64,000 nt of DNA from Mustela lutreola (lineage: Eukaryota > Chordata > Mammalia > Carnivora > Mustelidae): contig NC_081303.1 in assembly GCF_030435805.1 (NCBI RefSeq), positions 72,329,910 through 72,393,909 on the forward strand, written 5' to 3'. The notes under the pieces were generated by a model. That model made no database searches. It was not told the origin of the DNA and was given only the letters and a program-made list of their open reading frames with translations. This document shows, piece after piece, positions 46,105 to 57,201 of this stretch (its first letter is position 1; every line of letters starts with the position of its first letter). The position numbers and the translations under genes are program-made.

Positions 46105-46160
46105 CCTTTCATTTCTTTTTTGTTGTCTATTGCTGTCATGTTCTTCAAGACATGAATTTG

Positions 46161-46815
46161 GTAGGTGTTGGTAGGAATGCAAGCTGGTATAGCCACTCTG
46201 GAAATCAGTATGGTGGTTCCTCATGAAGTTAAAAAAAGGGCTATCCTATGAGAGCAATTGCACTATTAGGTATTTACCCCAAAGATACAAATGGAGAGAT
46301 CCAAACAAGCAACTGCACCCCAATGTTTACCACAGCAATATCCACAATAGTCAAATTGTAGAGGTCCATTGACAGATGAATGGATAAATATATATATGGA
46401 TATATGTGTACATATAAAATATTTATTTATACTATATATAATGGAATATTACTCAGCCATCAAAAAAAGGTGTAGCTGGAACTGAAACCTGAATGAAATA
46501 AGTTAATCAAAGAAAGACAATTAACATATGGTTTCACTCATATGTGGAATATAATAGCACAGAGGATCATAGGGGAAGGAAGATAAAACTAGATGGAAAG
46601 AAATCAGAGAGGAAGACAAACCATTAGAGGCTCTTAACCATAGGAAAGAAACTAAGGTTGCTGGAGGGGAGTTGGGTGGGGGATGGGGTAACTGGGTGAC
46701 TGGCATTCAAGAGAGAACTTGATGTGATGAGCAATGGGTGTTATGTTCGATTGATGAACTACTGAACTCTACATCTGAAACTAATAATGCACTATATATT
46801 GGCTTATTGAATTAA
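46161..46815 (+). mobile_element. L1 3' part of the 5'-inverted copy
   Basis: Covers 'gtaggaatgcaagctgg', 'caattgcactattaggtatttacc', the 'gaatggataaatatatatatgg' region, the 'catatggtttcactcatatg' region and the 3' end 'gaactactgaactctacatc'. Plus strand, no intact frame. An ATAT microsatellite lies at 46388-46410. Confidence 0.75.
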
Positions 46816-47035
46816 AGATCTTGAAAGCAGACCAAAAAAGAAAAAAAAAAGAAAGAAAGAAAGGAAAAAGGAAAAAGAAAAAAAAAAATCAGTACCAGAA
46901 AGCAGTGAACAGAAACCTAAAAATGAGAAAAGAAAATAAATTAATAAAACTACTGAATTGGGATTCTATTTCTACTGAAAATACTCCTTATGATTTAAGG
47001 TAAAAAAAAAAAAAAAGATATGTTTTGTAACAGGA
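46816..47035 (+). mobile_element. Old LINE fragment, right half, with A-rich runs
   Basis: Resumes the older LINE interrupted at 45022 (atcttgaaagcagacc), then purine-rich aaag/gaaa runs at 46835-46890 and a 14-base A run at 47003-47016. Confidence 0.35.
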
Positions 47036-47690
47036 AACTAAGAACGTTTGTCTTAATTGACTTGAACTACCTTAAATACTGGAGGAAGGTTTTCAAGCTA
47101 AAGAAAAATTATAACAGATGGGATGTCAAGTAGTTCGGTGTCAGAAAGTACATGTTTTCATTTTCCTTCATAATGAGGGCTTTCTGAGTAAATAAACATG
47201 TAACCTAGCTTGAAGGACAGGCTTGAAACATAAAATATGTTAAATAATTAGTGGCAGATTGACTTTCTCAGAAGTATGTGCTTCCATTCAAAGGGGAGGA
47301 AACATAGGACCTTGGAACTGGGTGTTTATCTTGAAAGAACTGCAAATAACAAGAGAGCGCATTTCCCCCTCTCTCTCTCAGGAGTGGAGGGTAACTATTT
47401 CTCTCCTATATAAGCTCCCAGATTACTAATTTCAAGGTTGTTCATATGCAGTACAGATCTCCATGCGTATATGGTGACATTTGTCTCTCATCAAATAACC
47501 CAGAAGAATTAGGTCATTAGGAACCTAATCAATCATGCTGTAAGTAATAAAAAATGACTCATCCTCCAAAAACCTCATGTTTACTTTCATGATCATATGA
47601 ACAAATACAGATATTAAAAAAGCTATCATCAAGATGAAAGGAGCATTAAAATTATAAATATTGAGTAAACATAAAAAATATTTTTCTTCT
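47036..47690. other. Intergenic DNA, no gene seen
   Basis: AT-rich, unique-looking sequence. Confidence 0.3.
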
Positions 47691-47694
47691 TAAT

Positions 47695-48368
47695 TTTTTT
47701 AGAATACTTACTTTTTTCCCCCACTTTTAAAATTATGTTATGCTAGTCACCATACAGTACTTCATTAGTTTCTGATGTAGTGTTCAATGATTCATTGTTT
47801 GCATAGAACACCCCGTGCTCATCGCAACACGTGTCCGTCCTCCTTAATACCCATCTCCTGGCTAAGCCACCCACCCCCATTCCCCATCCCCCTGAAACCA
47901 GAGAACATATTCTCTTATGGTTCATCTCCCTCTCTGATTTCCCCCCCCTTCATTTTTCCCTTTCTTTTCCTAATGTCCTCCATGTTATTCCTTATGTTCC
48001 ACAAATAAGTGAAATATATGATAATTGTCTTTCTCTGCTTGACTTATTTCACTTAGCATAATTCCCTCCAATCCCGTCCATATCAATGCAAATGGTGGAG
48101 ATTCATCCTTTCTGATGGCTGAGCAATATTCCAGTGTATATATGGACCACAGCTTCTTTATTCATTCATCTGTTGAAGGGCATCTCAGCTTCTTCCACAA
48201 TTTGGCTATTGTGGACATTGCTGCTATGAACTCTGGGGTGCATGTGACCCTTCTTTTCACTACATCCATATCTTTGGTATAAATACCCAGTAGTGCCTTT
48301 TCTGGGTCATAAGACAGCCACTTTGGAAAACAGTATGGAGGTTCCTCAAAAAGTTAAAAATAGAATAC
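47695..48368 (-). mobile_element. L1 3' end, reverse, with 5' inversion
   Basis: 47695-48308 is the L1 3' UTR and ORF2 end read backwards ('gtgttcaatgattcattg ... cttctttattcattcatctg ... gtataaatacccagtagtgc'). At about 48309 the orientation flips and 48311-48368 reads forwards (agccactttggaaaacagta ... aaagttaaaaataga). This is another twin-priming inversion. Broken frame. Confidence 0.75.
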
Positions 48369-48417
48369 ATTGAATAAAGCAAAAAAATATATATATACTA
48401 CATTTTCCTATGGGGTT

Positions 48418-48586
48418 TTAATGAATGAATGAATGAATGAATGAATGAATTTGAGAGAAAGAGAATCTCAAGCAGACTCCATGCCCAGCACAGAGCCTAA
48501 CATGGCTTGATCTCATGGCCCTGAGATCATGACCTGAGTCAAAACCAGGAGTTGCCTGTTAACCAACTGAGCCACCCAGGTGCCCC
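48418..48586 (-). mobile_element. Can-SINE, reverse, with (TGAA)n tail
   Basis: The tail has expanded to a tgaa tetranucleotide repeat (48420-48450); the reversed body and tRNA-like head end at gccacccaggtgcccc. Shorter than its relatives. Confidence 0.85.
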
Positions 48587-49425
48587 TTTTTTCAATTTCT
48601 TTCTTTTTTATTGATAGGGGTGGGGCAGAGGACCTATGGATTTTTAATGCACAAAGATGTAATGTACTTTAGCATAAATGATAGTGGGATAAATGGATCT
48701 ATGCAATTCCAAGCCTTCTACTTTTTAAGTATAGTCATAACATTAACCCTAAGTAGATTGTAAAAACTATACATGGAATTTTATTTCAGTTCCAAACCTT
48801 CTTATAATTGTTTTTCTTGTGATACTGAAATACTTCTCCCTTGCCAGCTGATATGACAGAAAGCTTTGCCAATAGAAGATTCTGAAGGGACAACAGAGCT
48901 AGAAAGGGACCCCTGTTCCTGGTTCATCTATACTCTCCTCCACCTGCGGGCCTCAGTGCAAGGAACAACCAGTGGCTACACTGTCCCCATTGGCAATTCT
49001 CCTCCAAATTTCCATACTGATGCACTTCCCATTGCTGGCATCTCCAGTGCCTCAGAGGGTTGCTTCCCAGCAAGTTCTGAGGTGTATCTGCTCCTACAGA
49101 TGGCTTCCCTGAGAAACCTACAGGAAGGAATCCAGAGAGAATTGCACTGATTCCAAAGCTACCTCTGAAAAGACAGTTTGGAATTAGTATAAATGTGGAC
49201 AAATAGATCAAAGTAGGGTGTCCAGAAATAGATCCACATGAGCATAGCAATTAATTTTCTACAAGCCTGCCCAGGAATATAGTTCAATGATTTTTCCAAC
49301 AATGATGCACTTGGGTGGAGAAAAAGATCTTGCGGTCTTCTTTCACCATACAAAAATTTAACTGGAAATGAATCATTACCCTGTCTGGAAGAGCTAATAT
49401 TATAAAATTTCTAAAAAATCACATT
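48587..49425. other. Intergenic DNA, no gene seen
   Basis: Unique-looking sequence. Overlapping frames on both strands at 48866-49250 have no recognisable motif and are treated as chance. Confidence 0.3.
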
Positions 49426-49622
49426 GGGGGGGTGCCTGGGTGGCTCAATGGGTTAAAGCCTCTGCCTTTGGCTCAGGTCATGATCCTAGGGTCCTGGGAT
49501 CTAACTCTCTGCCTGGCATCTGGCTCTCTGCTCAGCAGGAAGCCTGCTTCCTCCTCTCTCTCAACCTGCCTCTCTGCCTACTTGAGATCTCTATCTGTCA
49601 AATAAATAAATAAAATCTTTAA
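49426..49622 (+). mobile_element. Can-SINE, forward, mustelid-type
   Basis: Head gtgcctgggtggctcaatgg, 'gttaaagcctctgcctttgg', 'tctctgcctacttgagatct' and the tail aaataaataaataaaatctt. Flanked by aaaaaatcacatt (about 49413-49425) and aaaaataaatcacatt (about 49621-49636). This copy is the clearest hint of a mustelid host. Confidence 0.93.
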
Positions 49623-49636
49623 AAATAAATCACATT

Positions 49637-50000
49637 AGATAAACTCTTAGTGAGGTCGGGTTTTGCAAACATTTCTTAAATATGACTCAAAATGTATGAG
49701 CTATAAAATTCAAAATCAATAAATTAAGCTTTATTGAAATGAGAGAAAACTCTGTTCTTCAAAGACACTGACAGAAAATTAAAAGTAAATCACACCATGG
49801 TGGAGATATTTTGATAATATACATGTGACCAAAAATATATATATATATATATGTAATAAATACAAAGACCTACAATCCAATAGAAGGACAAATAATCCAA
49901 TCCAAAAAATTTGAAAGACCATTGCTTTCCAATTGGGAAATAAATGAAAGATGTTGGAAATATTCAACTAAAGAAAATACAGAAATAGACAACGGACACA
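49637..50000. other. AT-rich intergenic DNA, no gene seen
   Basis: A-rich sequence with a short TA run at 49836-49852; may be the left part of the old LINE that follows. Confidence 0.3.
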
Positions 50001-50710
50001 CCAAAAAATATTCAGAAAGAAATTCTAGTTCAGCCACAGTTGGATCCCCTCACACATCTTCGTGATGGATGAATTTAAGACTGATAGGTTGTGTTGAAGA
50101 TGACAAGAACTGATAAATAAATTGCAAACATTGCTGTGAAGAGTGTCAGATGTCAAACTGCTTAGCCTAATTGTTGGACAATCTCTTAGAAAGTTAACGT
50201 ATATTTACTACATGACTCCACAATTACACACCTAGGTATTTGCTTAATAAAGAATGGGAAACCCCATGCATTATGGAAATGTGTGCTCACAAGTGTTTGT
50301 GCAGCTCTGTACCTAAGAGCTGAAAACCGAGAAAGAGCTACACGCCCATCAGTGGGTGCATGCCTAGACACACTGCAGTGTATTTACACAATGCAACAAA
50401 AAGAATGAACTCCAAAGTCACACACATCATGAATAAATTTCAAAAATATGCTTAATGGAAGAGGCCAAAAAGCACAAAGTACATACTAGGTGATTCTATT
50501 CATATGGAATTAGAGTATTGTCAAACGCAGTGGTGATCTAGGGCACTGATTGGGAGGGGGCATGTGGAACAATTTCAGTGTGATGGAAATGTTTTATATC
50601 ATTGTGGTAAGTACATGGGTACACATATTTGTCAAAACACAGTGGGTCACACACTTAAACTGGGGGTCTACTATTATATATAAATTGTGTCTTGATATCT
50701 TCGGTTCAGG
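50000..50710 (+). mobile_element. Old L1 3' end, forward
   Basis: Worn L1 sequence: 'acatgactccacaattacac', 'cacgcccatcagtgggtgc', 'gattctattcatatggaat', 'gggagggggcatgtgg', then 'cacttaaactgggggtc', an old L1 ORF2 end and 3' UTR on the plus strand. No intact frame. Confidence 0.7.
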
Positions 50711-50739
50711 GATGAAACTTAAATGAACCCAACACTACA

Positions 50740-51323
50740 TATTAAAGCTAAAGCTGGAAAGCAGCTAGAAACAAATGTGTGAGGTTTCTTTCACCTTGGC
50801 TTAGGAAAATGTTTCTTAGACAAGACCTGAGAAGCACTAAACATAAAACCATGCATTTATAAGTAAACTTAATCAAAATTGAAAAGCTCACTCTCATTAA
50901 AAACACCATTGAGAAAACAGAAATGCAAGCTACAGACTTGGAGGGAATATTCACAATACACGTATCTTACAAACGACTTTAATCCAGTATTTATAAACAT
51001 GTCCTAGAATTCAACAATTAAAAAGCAGTCTTATTAAAATGGGCAAAAGACTAGAACAATTTTCTAAAAAGACATATGAATGAGCAATAAGAAAACGAAA
51101 AAAGCATTCAACACAATTGATATCAGGATAATACAAAGTAAAACTAAATGAGATGCTACTTACCCCACTAGAATGACTAATATATTTAGGAAACAAAAAC
51201 GAAAACAAAAACGAAACAAAACACCTGGCAGTACTGAAAGTTGAAGAGAATATGAGGCAACCAGTGGAAGTATCATGTGGCACAACTGCTTTGAAAAACA
51301 CTGGGCAGCATCTTACAAAATTA

Positions 51324-51373
<50 letters not shown>

Positions 51374-52080
51374 AATATATACACCAGACATAAGAGAGAG
51401 GTATAACAGCAATTGTCCACAAAAGACCTTTACAAAATATGTTCAAGGCAGGTTTATTCATAATAGCCAATTAGAATCAACAACCCAAATGTCTATCAAC
51501 AAATAAATGGGTAAGTATATTTTTACATATTCATACAAGGGAAGTCGATGCAGCAATGAAAGAATAGAGTGCCATGATTTTATTTTCAACAATAAAAAAG
51601 AAGGAAATCCTGTGATTTGCAGCAACGTGGATAGAACTTGAGGTCATTATGCTCAACAAAACAAGTCAGACAGGGAAAGATAGGTATGTATGACCTCACT
51701 TATATATGGAATCTCAGAGAGCCGAAATCAGCCTCAGAGAGTAGAATGGTGGTTGCCAAGGGGGAGGGCAGGGGGGTTGGGAGATGTTGGTCAAAGGGCA
51801 CATAGTTGTAGTGGTAAGATGAGTAAGTTCTGGGGTCTAAGGTAAAGCATGACGACCTTAGTTAACAACACTGTTGTGTTATACTTGAAAGTGGCCAAGA
51901 GAGTAGATCTTAAATGTTCTCACCACATACACACAAAAGGTAATTTGTGAGGAGTTGAAGTTGTTAGCTGATCTGACTGTGATGATTACTTCACAATATA
52001 CACGTGTGTATCATTGTTACGTCGCACACTGTTATCTCACACAATGCTATATGCCATTATATGTTAATAAATCCAGAAAA
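50740..52080 (+). mobile_element. Old L1 ORF2 end and 3' UTR, forward
   Basis: 'aaaatgggcaaaagactaga', 'gacatatgaatgagcaataa', 'atgagatgctacttacccca', 'ggtttattcataatagcc', 'gcagcaacgtggatagaactt', 'agtagaatggtggttgcc' and a 3' UTR ending near 52080. An AT microsatellite (51330-51371) interrupts it. Diverged, no open frame. Confidence 0.8.
51330..51371. repeat. (AT)n microsatellite
   Basis: About 20 pure AT units. Confidence 0.9.
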
Positions 52081-52084
52081 GAGA

Positions 52085-52300
52085 GAAATCAAAACTGTGT
52101 TGTCTCAAGGCAGGAAGCAGCTGGAAAGTGGCACAGAGTAAGATTTAGGGTGATAGAACTGTTTTATTTTGTGATTGCTGTGATGGGTAAGTAGGTGAAT
52201 GTATTTGCAAAAACTCACTAATAACTTAAAATACTTGACTTTCATTTATGCAAATCATTTCTCAATTTAAAAATAAGTTAAGGGAAAAAGTGAATGCAAA
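52085..52300 (+). mobile_element. Old L1 3' UTR fragment, forward
   Basis: 'ggtgatagaactgttttat ... gtgattgctgtgatgg ... tgcaaaaactcactaat ... caaatcatttctcaattt' follows the layout of old L1 3' ends. A second, separate fragment next to the previous one. Confidence 0.55.
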
Positions 52301-54340
52301 AGGGAAGTTAAAATCTCCATGACCACGTTTTTAAGAATTGAATCAACAAAATATACTCAAGAAACTCAAAATACGGTATTAAAAACTGGGAAGGAGCACG
52401 CAGTAGAAAAGACATGAGAACAAGAAGAAAAAATAACTCTCAGTGGCAAGAACCTAAAAACCAATTCGCCAACCTGAGAACATCAAAACCAGGAAGCTTA
52501 TGGTCTCTGGGAATGGCTGGATAATTTCTGGTGACCACTCAAGAGGAGCTCCAACTACAAGGCTAGCAGTGTAGTGGTGTGGCCCAGTCTCCCCTCTAGG
52601 TGTGCGGATAAACCAGTCTCACCCAGATGAACTCAGAAATGATCACACTCAGATCACCCACAAAGTTATGACAAGGGAAAACCCAGAAGAACAACACCCC
52701 TGTTGGAATTAATGGTGTGTCTGTGTAGTGACAGTGATAAGCATATGTTCCTCCACATAAAGGTTTAATGCCCCGTGGGGACCGTACTATGGGTGGGGAG
52801 GCTCCATGGCTATGTAAGCACCTTACCATAAGTAACTCTCTTTCCCACAGCTACCCACACCCAAACATTGACTGATGTAAGTTCATAAAGTTCTGGCCAT
52901 CTTGGCCCAAGGCAGGGCCCCTCTGAATGGTCATTGTACTATGGAGCTCACCCCCAGGGCAGCTGATGCTGCCCCTGGGAGTCCCTTCAGCATGACCATC
53001 TTCTCTGCCCAGGGCAACTGTGAATCCCATGCATTTACTAATAAACATCCTACATGCCACATCCTTTCAGAGTGGGCTTCCTGGAGAGCTCACCTGGAAA
53101 GACCCTGGTAGATTCATCCGTAAAACAGATGGAAACTCCTACCCAATATTTCAGAATAAGCTGAATAGAATTAAAGAAGTCATAGAATGTGCAAAACACT
53201 AGCAAAGATCAGAATTTAAAAGTTGTGAGTGATTAGAGGAAGGGACGTCTTAGAAACCAAAAGGATAGATCAGAAAGCAGCTCGAAATGAACCAAAAACC
53301 ACTTCATAAATGAAGTCTAAACTTGGGAGAGCATATGCCTAAATAAACATGGTGGACAAGGCCATCAATGGATAAAGCAGATATGAAAGAGGAAGAACTA
53401 GAAAAAGGATGAAGATGATTCTGGAGAATGCATCCTCTAGATTTCTGTCCTTATAAAGCCTGAAGCGAGCCAAGCAGTGATGCATGCCATGAGAAGACAC
53501 AAGGGTTGTTTCTGTTGGAGAAAGAAGAGAGAGTGATGAGATGTTAATGACATTCCAGGCGTGAGCTATTTAGGTTGACTCCCTGAAAGTTCGTTGCTGT
53601 GCAGATCATGATTTTTACATTTTTCTATCAGTGACTTCTGCTTCCATAAAAAGTGAACATGACACACTGGTTTTTCATGAATGAAATATGTTTTATATGG
53701 AGGTATTAGCAATAATATTTTCTGTTCTCTCCATTTTTATATTTCCTCTGAAAATATTTTGTTCTTACATCTTGACCTCCATGTTTCACGTTCAAGCCTT
53801 CTTTAAATGCCTGGCAAGCCTTGGATGTTCAAATATATTCCGAACTCTGGGACTGAAAAGCTTGCTAGAAGCTCTCTCCATGGATGTTCCTAGGACTGGT
53901 GGGCTCTCTGTAGGAGGAAAGTCAGGCAGAGCAAAGTTGTTCATTTTGTTGAGGTGACTCCTAATTTCCAGTCACCTCTGGCAGAAAGAGATGGTCCTGT
54001 TTCCCTTCTGGAGCCCAAGGTCCAGAAGGTCCAGAAGGGAGAGGCCAGTGTGCTGTGGGCACACTCACACGCACACTCACCCCTGCTGCAAGTACAGCTC
54101 CTGCTGACCCACCTGCTCTGGAAAGGAAACCCCCAGGCTCACCCCACATGGAACAAATGGAAAACAACCCTATCACACGACAGTCTGTGGGCTGGTCTCT
54201 GATGTCTGTCTTACCAGTTTGTGATGAGATGCAAAGCAGTGAGGGAATGTTATAGAACGTAACATTACTGAGACATCCCATCAGCGCACACACACCTTTT
54301 GCACAGAGAACAGGATGTCAGATATTTCTTCCTTCTGTTT
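52301..54340. other. Intergenic DNA, no gene seen
   Basis: Unique-looking sequence without clear repeats. Frames at 52902-53202 and 53688-54293 show no family motif. Confidence 0.3.
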
Positions 54341-54344
54341 CTCT

Positions 54345-54715
54345 AATACTTTCTTTATTTATATTTTAATATATATTTATATTTTAATTTAAATTTTAGG
54401 CAGTGAACATACAGTGCAATATTGGTTTCTGAAGTAGAACCCAGCGACTCATCATTTGGGCACAACCCCTAGTGATCATCACAGCAGGTGCCGTCCTTCA
54501 TGCCTCTCCCCCATCTAGCCCACCCTGTCTCCCCTCCCCTCTGCCAACCCTCAGGTTGTTCTCCATCCTTGGCAGTCTCCAACGGCTTGTTTCCCCTCTC
54601 CTCTTTCTCTTTTCCCCCTTCTCACGTCCGCCTGTTTTCTTTCTTAACTTCCACATATGAGTGAGATCATATGGTATTTGTCTTTCTCTGACTGACTATT
54701 TCACTTAGCATTTTT
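54345..54715 (-). mobile_element. L1 3' end, reverse
   Basis: AT-rich start, then 'gcagtgaacatacagtgcaa', the CT-rich L1 3' UTR block (54500-54640) and 'ccacatatgagtgagatcat ... ttgtctttctctgactgac', the ORF2 end read backwards. Truncated. Confidence 0.75.
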
Positions 54716-55424
54716 ATTGTCTTTTACCAAAGTATTGGCTTGTGGGGAAATGGGCAAAGAATAGAAAAGAAAAGGAAAGAAATCGGTCCTTCCTGCAGGT
54801 GATCAGAGCAGTACCGATTGAGAAGCTGGGCTCCTCCCTGAGACACTAACCAATCTTGCTCATTTCCACCACACTGGGCAGGCTCGAGTGTGAGGAGGAT
54901 GTGCAGACGCAGTTCTCTCCTGGGACCCAGTTTGTTTCCGGTGGGTTTCCCACCTTGTGCAGGTTTCCCACTTTTCAGCTTTGTCCCTTCTGCTTAGAAT
55001 CATTTTTCTTTTCCCTTTATAATTTTTTCTATCCTTCCTGTGTCTTATCCTCTCCTAGTTGCTTCTTGATGAGAGCTTTTGTGTTTACTATGTTAGTGGG
55101 TTTCAGAATAAAATGCATCTGTGGAATCCCCAAAAAGTTTACTTAACTTTAAAAGATAGATTTCATAACAAAATTCACAAGTCGTTATTCCTAGAAATAT
55201 AATTGTGAAGTACTTGAAATGAGTACAATGAAACAATCAAATGTACACACAAAACAGATCATGATATCTCATAGTAAGATGGCTTAATTACAAAATCCAG
55301 AAGATATCCATACTATGATATTATTTTAATCTAAATAAAAATATTTCATAGGGAAAAATTTGGGAAAACATTAAAATGCATGAATTCTAAAAACAGAACT
55401 TGTACCAGTCACATTCTGTCACTA
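54716..55424. other. Intergenic DNA, no gene seen
   Basis: Unique-looking, AT-rich towards the right end. Confidence 0.3.
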
Positions 55425-55656
55425 ACACACACACACACACACACACACAATAAATAAATAAACAGAAGTTATTTAAATAAATAAATAAATATTTTATTTA
55501 TTTATTTATTTAATAAATAAATATTTATTTATTTAGTTATAAATAATAATTATAAATTATAAATATAAATTTAATAATAAATTTATTTATTTAATTAATA
55601 AATAAATATTAATTTAAATAAATAAATAAATAAATATTATAATAAATTAAATATTA
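55425..55656. repeat. (CA)n followed by a (TAAA)n/(TTTA)n tract
   Basis: A CA run (55427-55448) and then about 200 bp of taaa units and their complement ttta. The two senses face each other, so the stretch can fold on itself. Confidence 0.9.
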
Positions 55657-57201
55657 GCAAGGAAATATCTATCATAAATAAATATCTGTTCCTAAAAATA
55701 TTTGGGCAATAAGTGACAATTGCAAACATGTTAGGAACGAAATAAAAAAGGACAGAATGAATTAATGGAAATGGCCCATGCTGTGCTTACAAAGATATTT
55801 AGTGCTTTAAGTGTCTTAATTATTTAATGACTAAGAGTGAAAATAATATAAAAAGCCTCAATCCAAAACCTGAAAAATGGGAGATAAAAATAGAAAGAGA
55901 GGTAATCACTTTAAAATTTGAGAGCATTATTGATGATTATACAGTTGAATTTGAAAATCTAAATAAATTTAACAAGCGAGTGCAGTTACATTTCACCTGG
56001 AAATGGAGTCACGTGTGAAACATGAACTTCAGTTTGAGTCATGAGGCTTCAAAGAGAATATTGATATGCTGTGCTATGTTCAGATGACCGTACACCAGAA
56101 GACAGAGTGTCTGAAATTCAGGTCCTGTAGGTAATGGGTAAAGTCCTAATTGTCATAATCACCTCAAAGATATGTGAGTCAAGATTGGAGTCAGTATATG
56201 ACATGAAAGACAGAAAACGTGAAAATTGTAGAAAGGCAAGTGTCCACTGCAACAAGGGGAAAACCACAAGTACCAGGTCAGCACAGGACAGGTTCCCTGG
56301 GAGGTACTGTGGAACGACCTTCTGTACAGGGGACATGTGGGACAAGATGGCAATCAGAGTCATTGGGTAGCTCCCTCTCCTTAACGAATTTAATGTGGAA
56401 TGCCATGGAGACCTCTCCTGCTTATTTTTTCCACTCATTTATGTAGCGTATCTTCTAGGTTGTGTAGCAAGTGGTTCAGAGGGGTAGTCAGAAAAAGCAC
56501 CTAGAAATACCATTTTCAGAGAAATGGAAGAAGAAAAGATCCTTGCCAAGATGCCCCAAACCTTTGTTAATATGAGCTTCCACTCTGTGCCGCTGTACAT
56601 TTTACACGTGCTTTCTTTCATCTTATTCATTAGATACAAATAAAATCCCTGGGTATTAGAAAAGGAAAATTATACTACCTTTATTTTCCATATTTTGAAA
56701 TTTAGATTCAGAGAACAGTTGTGGCTTTCTTAACATCATGGCTTAATCAGTGTTGGGCTGAAACCTTCTAATTCCTAGTGCAGTAAATGATTTCCCCATC
56801 ATGTCATGCCCCAACGTCTAAGCCAGCTTCAGACTCAAGCACCTCCTTTTAAGCTGGACATAACCTTAAACAAAGAGAACCATCAGAGCTTTGGGACAAA
56901 CAAGCCAAAGAAAGAGCAAGAGATAAAGGTTTTTAAGAGACTTTTGAGAACTATAAGTCATGAGGAGGAGGGCTAACCTCTAGGGTCCGATGCTGTGCTA
57001 TCTCCTTGGATCTTTACAAGAACCTTGAGAGGAACGTATTACAATGCCTGCTTTAAGAAGAGAAGGTTTAGACCTTGAAACATCAAACAAATTGTCTGAG
57101 GCCACATACTTACATGGACAGATATTACCAGAAACTGTTATGGACTAAACATGTAGGGACACACTTGGCCAAAATGTATGTGCACCAATGAAAACATTCT
57201 A
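55657..57201. other. Downstream flank of the second OR10R gene
   Basis: Unique-looking AT-rich DNA; the right end should hold the 3' UTR of the OR10R gene on the minus strand. No other gene seen. Confidence 0.35.

Larger units (their letters stand above)
45023..46815 (+). mobile_element. 5'-inverted L1 with a nested younger insertion
   Basis: The left part (45023-45495 and 46122-46137) is L1 ORF2 read on the minus strand; its translation contains YLGINLTKDVKDLYCENCRT-like reverse transcriptase C-terminal sequence. The right part (46161-46815) is the plus-strand ORF2 end and 3' UTR (ctggtatagccactctggaa ... ttactcagccatcaaa), ending near the A-rich sequence at 46815. This head-to-head arrangement is the classic twin-priming 5' inversion. 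Flanks aaagaacatcttg (45010) and aaagatcttg (46813) look like its target duplication inside the older LINE. A SINE-L1 chimera sits inside the inverted part. Confidence 0.75.

Noticed and set aside
45811-46224. A 137-codon minus-strand frame
   Set aside because: It runs across the SINE, the L1 piece and the target duplication of the chimeric insertion, so it is a product of repeats and not a gene.
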